A stretch of DNA of 64,000 nt from Caloranaerobacter ferrireducens. GTDB taxonomy: Bacteria > Bacillota > Clostridia > Tissierellales > Thermohalobacteraceae. Where the stretch lies: assembly GCF_001730685.1 (NCBI RefSeq), contig NZ_MDJR01000002.1, positions 62,001 through 126,000 of the forward strand. Reading direction: 5' to 3'. The notes beneath the pieces were generated by a model. That model was not told the origin of the DNA and did not search any database. It saw nothing but the letters and a program-made list of their open reading frames with translations. The position numbers were made by a program, and so were the translations under genes. Below, in pieces: positions 60,910 through 64,000 of this stretch; the first letter of the stretch is position 1, and each line of letters begins with the position of its first letter.

Positions 60910-62121
60910 TTGAAGAAAAGTATAATTTTTAAATATGTTGCTATAGGAGTTTTGTTTGGATTATGTTTTCCTATTGGAGCAATTGTTTTTGAATTATTTT
61001 TAAATCAAAAGCCTTTTAGTATTACTAATTTACTATGGATTCATAACAATAATAAATTATTATATATGATTGATACTGCACCTTTATTTTTAGGGATTTT
61101 TTCTTTGTTTGGAGGAATCAGCAAAGCTAAGACGGAACAAATAAATTTAGATTTACAAAATGCAATAAAGGATAGAGCATCTAAAGAAAAAATGAGCATG
61201 ATATTAAATGAAACAGAGAAAATTGTTAAAGAACTGCTGACTATTTCAAAAATATTGTCTAAAAGTGCAGCAAAAAGTAAAAATAATATGATGAGTACTT
61301 TTGAAATATCTGAAAAAATCATATCAGATATACAGAATAATATTGAGAAAATAAATCAATTATTTAAATTAATAAAAGAGATTGATATTACAACAAAATC
61401 TATAAACCAAAATATAGATAATACTTATGAAACAATTGAAAATATGAAATCTAATATGAAAGAAACGGTAGACTCTGTTTGTGTTTTAAACGATTTAACA
61501 ATACAAATAAAAGATAATATTTACTTCAATAACGGAGAAATTAATGATTTTCTAGATAAAGTAAAAATTATTAATGATTTATTAGAAGAAATAAATGGCA
61601 TAGGTCGACAGATTGGCATGTTAGCTTTGAATTCTGCTATGGAAGCATCGAGATTGGGAGCGGCTGGCAAAGGATTTGAAGTTATTGCGAGTGAAATAAG
61701 TAAATTGGCTAGCAAGACGAATGAAACTAGTAAAATGATTGAAAATTTGGCATTGGATATGGAAGAGAGAGGGAAAACAATAAAAAATGTTTTAGATAAA
61801 CAAAGAGATATGATAAAAGAAATTATAGATACTGTTGCAAACATAGATAATTATATGAAACATAATTTTTTCTTGACAGAAGATGTTTACAGTAAGATGA
61901 ATAATATAATGCAACTGACAGATGAACAGAATAAAAAGCAAAATGTTGCTTCAAGAGAAATTAACATACTAGAACAGAATAATAATTATATGATTGAAAA
62001 TGTTAAGAATATAAATTATCTGATAAATAAAGAGATGCCGCTTGTAGATGATTTAGAAAAAACTAGTAAAGAAATAGAGAAGAAGTCTATAAGTCTAAAA
62101 GAAGTAGTTCAATATGAATGA
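60910..62121 (+). CDS. Divergent methyl-accepting chemotaxis-like protein
   Basis: A 403-residue protein with two membrane helices near residues 8-30 and 55-75 separated by a short loop, no recognisable HAMP, and a signalling coiled coil. The tip reads IGMLALNSAMEASRLGAAGKGFEVIASEI, where the usual AARAGE is ASRLGA and AA/VA positions change. CheA/CheW contact may thus be weakened or altered. Start is TTG 60910 behind GAGGAT with a hairpin across the region before it. A terminator follows. Confidence 0.8.
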   Translation: MKKSIIFKYVAIGVLFGLCFPIGAIVFELFLNQKPFSITNLLWIHNNNKLLYMIDTAPLFLGIFSLFGGISKAKTEQINLDLQNAIKDRASKEKMSMILNETEKIVKELLTISKILSKSAAKSKNNMMSTFEISEKIISDIQNNIEKINQLFKLIKEIDITTKSINQNIDNTYETIENMKSNMKETVDSVCVLNDLTIQIKDNIYFNNGEINDFLDKVKIINDLLEEINGIGRQIGMLALNSAMEASRLGAAGKGFEVIASEISKLASKTNETSKMIENLALDMEERGKTIKNVLDKQRDMIKEIIDTVANIDNYMKHNFFLTEDVYSKMNNIMQLTDEQNKKQNVASREINILEQNNNYMIENVKNINYLINKEMPLVDDLEKTSKEIEKKSISLKEVVQYE

Positions 62122-62155
62122 GTAAGGTAAAAAAGTAGGATTTTTATAAAATTTT

Positions 62156-62185
62156 GGCTGACAGTTATTTCTGTCAGCCTTTTAA
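62156..62185. terminator. Bidirectional terminator
   Basis: GGCTGACAG and CTGTCAGCC pair across TTATTT, then TTTTAATC; it lies between the MCP gene and the convergent zinc-ribbon gene. Confidence 0.87.
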
Positions 62186-62189
62186 TCTA

Positions 62190-62399
62190 TTAAGAACCTA
62201 TTAAGAAATCGAATATATTGGATAATTCACTTGTATCAGCTTTATAGATTTCTGTATATCTACATCTTGTGCAAGTTACAGTAGTAAATTTTTTGTTTTG
62301 AATGTCAAATAATTTAGCGAATGTCCCGCCAGTTGCTTGAAATTGATCGGTTTCATATGATGTATTTGAGCATTTTGGACATTTCCAATTAGATTCCAT
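62190..62399 (-). CDS. Zinc-ribbon nucleic-acid-binding protein (DUF2082-like)
   Basis: A 69-residue protein with a four-cysteine zinc ribbon: WKCPKCSN at the start and TCTRCRYTEIYK later, plus the QFQATGGTFAKLFDIQN spacer typical of DUF2082 (predicted nucleic-acid binding). It starts at 62399 with AAGGAGGT upstream on the minus strand. Function unknown. Monocistronic. Confidence 0.85.
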   Translation of the reverse strand: MESNWKCPKCSNTSYETDQFQATGGTFAKLFDIQNKKFTTVTCTRCRYTEIYKADTSELSNIFDFLIGS

Positions 62400-62596
62400 A
62401 TGTTTACCTCCTTCACAATTAATATTAAAGACATATCACGTATTATTAGTTATTTCTATCAATTGAAAAATATTCCTTCAAGAATTAGATTTTTTCTTAG
62501 GAATAAAAAACAAATGTCGACATTTTTAGATAAAGGAAATTATGCTTAAATCTAGAAATATTAAGAGTCAAGAAAGTTTTAAAAAGGTGAGAAGTT

Positions 62597-63211
62597 ATGA
62601 GTAAAATAGTTGCATTTACAGGAGCTGGTATATCTAAAGCTAGTGGAATACCTACTTTTGAAGAATTAGGTGATTTAAGACAAAAATTAAGTAGGAGTTA
62701 TTTTGAAAATTACCCTATTAAGTTTTATGAGATACTTAAAAAATTTAAAGATACTGTAAGAAATGCTAAACCAAATGAAGCACATATAGTTTTAGCTAAA
62801 TACAATATTCCAGTAGTAACTATGAATATAGACTCACTTCATAAAAAAGCAGGAAGTAAAGATGTATTAGAGATTCACGGAAATCTTGAGACGGTTTTTT
62901 GCAACCAATGTAATAGTGAATTTGATTTTGATGTTATTTATAATTCGATTTATTGTAAGAATTGTAAAAGCTTATTGAATCCTAATGTAGTATTATATGG
63001 AGATATGATTCCAAATTATTTTAATGCTATTGCTATTATCGGTTCAGCTGATATATTGTTAGTTGTAGGTACTTCATTTTATACTTCGACTGCAAATGAT
63101 TTAGTTTATAGGGCAAAAAATGCAGGGATAAAAGTAGAAATAATAAATGAGAGAGCAGAGGAATTGGTGCCTAAGTTTTTGGCGAAAATTATGAAAACAA
63201 AATTTAAATAA
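62597..63211 (+). CDS. Variant Sir2-family (sirtuin-like) protein
   Basis: A 204-residue Sir2 fold with FTGAGISKASGIPTFEE, TMNIDSLHKKAG, the IHGN histidine, two zinc CxxC pairs (CNQC and CKNC), and NVVLYGDMIP. Compared with CobB-type deacylases, the GIPDFR motif is GIPTFE, the TQNID glutamine is methionine, and the length is some 40 residues short. These are positions around the NAD pocket and catalysis, so deacylation cannot be assumed; NAD hydrolysis or binding are other options. ATG 62597 follows AAAAAGGTGAG. A cupin-containing gene follows in the same direction. Confidence 0.85.
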   Translation: MSKIVAFTGAGISKASGIPTFEELGDLRQKLSRSYFENYPIKFYEILKKFKDTVRNAKPNEAHIVLAKYNIPVVTMNIDSLHKKAGSKDVLEIHGNLETVFCNQCNSEFDFDVIYNSIYCKNCKSLLNPNVVLYGDMIPNYFNAIAIIGSADILLVVGTSFYTSTANDLVYRAKNAGIKVEIINERAEELVPKFLAKIMKTKFK

Positions 63212-63254
63212 GAAGCTTATTTTAATATAAAATTATATACTGGAGGATATAACT

Positions 63255-63755
63255 ATGGCTAAGAGGGATTATATTACTATTGAAGAAAGTAAAGATATTG
63301 AAAGATTTAGCTTAGTTACTAATAAGGATGGAAGAAAAGAAATTTGGCTAAGAATAGCTGTGTATGATAAAGGAGAGGAAGATGAAGCAATAAGTGATTT
63401 TACAAGGTTGGGATTGGGTTATATAACTCCAGAGTATTTAAAAATAAAGATGGAAAGAAAGAAGGAGGATTACAATATGGAATCAATTAAAATTAAAAAA
63501 ATTAGTCTTGAAGAAGCTAAAAAGTTAGGTATTGATTCATGGAGTCATTGGGAATGTGAACCTAGTACTTTTGATTGGGAATATGATGAGCAGGAGACGG
63601 CTTATGTTTTTGAAGGAGATGTTATTGTAACTACTCCAGAACAAACCGTACATATAACGGATAATATGTTAGTTTCTTTTCCAAAAGGATTAAAGTGTAC
63701 ATGGGAAGTGAGGAAAAAGATTAGAAAGGTTTACACGTTTAATTTTGAAATATAA
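63255..63755 (+). CDS. Two-part protein with C-terminal cupin domain
   Basis: A 166-residue open frame. Residues 1-74 form a small domain (REKIWLRIAVYDKGEEDEA-like strands; sequence MAKRDYITIEESKDIERFSL at the start) that I do not recognise. Residues 75-166 resemble a DUF861/Cupin_3 barrel (SWSHWECEPSTFDWEYDEQE, then VFEGDVIVTTPEQTVHI). ATG 63477, at the junction, has a perfect AAGGAGGA seven bases upstream, so the cupin could also be made alone, or the two were once separate genes. GGAGGAT precedes ATG 63255. Confidence 0.7.
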   Translation: MAKRDYITIEESKDIERFSLVTNKDGRKEIWLRIAVYDKGEEDEAISDFTRLGLGYITPEYLKIKMERKKEDYNMESIKIKKISLEEAKKLGIDSWSHWECEPSTFDWEYDEQETAYVFEGDVIVTTPEQTVHITDNMLVSFPKGLKCTWEVRKKIRKVYTFNFEI

Positions 63756-63800
63756 ATATCTTTCAGTTCGGATTATAATTGAGATAAAGATAAAACAAAG

Positions 63801-63838
63801 GGCGGTTCTTTAATGTGGTAGAAAAGAGCCGTCTTTCT
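63801..63838 (+). terminator. Intrinsic terminator at a convergent junction
   Basis: GGCGGTTCTTT (63801-63811) pairs with AAAGAGCCGTC (63823-63833) with two G-T wobbles, then TTTCTTA. It lies just beyond the cupin gene and at the 3' end of the minus-strand gene. Confidence 0.75.
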
Positions 63839-64000
63839 TATAACACACTTTCTTCTAAAAGAGGTTGATACATCATAATTGCATGGTTTTCAGTTATATA
63901 TTCATCTTCTAAAAGTTCTCCAAACAGATTATATATGCGTCTGTGAATTATATTATGGCGTATATAACCTCCCCAATATTCATGTGTAATCCAATGCTTT
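63838..64000 (-). CDS. Unidentified protein, C-terminal end (partial)
   Basis: An open frame on the minus strand runs from the window edge to a TAA at 63838-63840, giving the last 53 residues or so: it starts KHWITHEYWGGYIRHNIIHR and ends QPLLEESVL. The segment is rich in His, Tyr and Arg. The start lies outside the window. I do not recognise the family. Confidence 0.55.
   Translation of the reverse strand, partial: KHWITHEYWGGYIRHNIIHRRIYNLFGELLEDEYITENHAIMMYQPLLEESVL

Noticed and set aside
62597-63755. Sir2-like gene as part of an anti-phage defence system
   Set aside because: No Argonaute, HerA, SIR2-TPR or other defence partner is adjacent, and the protein is a single small domain with zinc cysteines.

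Overview
The window looks like a piece of chromosome from an anaerobic, endospore-forming, low-GC Firmicute of the class Clostridia. The sequence is AT-rich, ribosome binding sites are strong (AGGAGG type), TTG and GTG starts are frequent, and intrinsic terminators are abundant. A Spo0E-like regulator, a SigI/RsgI pair, three c-di-GMP-I riboswitches, a Gram-positive LexA box and Stickland-type amino acid metabolism all fit that assignment. I see no rRNA, tRNA, CRISPR array, transposase or phage module. Genus and species are not determinable from what I can read.

Layout. 1-8.2 kb: the end of a yjbQ gene, a lipoprotein, fhs and then hutU-ftcD-hutI-fchA, which together take urocanate to glutamate and pass the formimino carbon into folate and formate; hutH is not here. 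8.2-12.8 kb: an accessory stretch with three paralogous secreted cysteine-rich small proteins, a lipoprotein, a tiny amphipathic ORF, a YibE/F membrane protein, a coiled-coil gene and a decayed copy of it. 12.8-20.2 kb: a large SARP-type ATPase/TPR regulator followed by yqeC, a MobA-like nucleotidyltransferase, yqeB and xdhC (maturation of selenium-dependent molybdenum hydroxylases), a class IV aminotransferase and a HAD phosphatase. 20.2-32.3 kb: pepF, then a c-di-GMP/chemotaxis region (riboswitch, HD-GYP, DUF6075-like, degenerate HD-GYP, MCP, cheW, second riboswitch, MCP), a flavodoxin, pepT and another HD-GYP.

32.3-42.9 kb: SOS-boxed dinB, a GH18 spore-type hydrolase, a spo0E-like gene, a split 2-hydroxyacyl-CoA-dehydratase-like system (two DUF2229 proteins and an activase), a CAP-domain lipoprotein, and sigI-rsgI. 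43-48.2 kb: an MFS transporter, a third riboswitch with an HD-GYP gene, and an MCP. 48.2-54.3 kb: a heterodimeric ABC exporter behind a leader peptide and tandem terminators (bmrB-bmrCD-like), then a tandemly duplicated minus-strand unit whose second copy is a pseudogene. 54.4-64 kb: degV, an MFS transporter, a TetR-regulated three-gene ABC-2 exporter, a divergent MCP, a zinc-ribbon protein, a variant sirtuin, a cupin protein and the 3' end of an unidentified gene.

Two themes stand out. First, c-di-GMP signalling: four HD-GYP proteins and four MCPs, with two HD-GYP genes and one MCP gene behind c-di-GMP-I aptamers. Second, intergenic DNA is populated by structured repeats: a roughly 115-bp double-hairpin element in six copies plus a fragment, a roughly 190-bp inverted-repeat element in two copies with compensatory changes in its hairpins, and short motif arrays based on CGAATAGCGAA and AGTACCTAGTACC. 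These repeats, the secreted cysteine-rich triplet and the ABC leader peptide are the most promising undescribed material.
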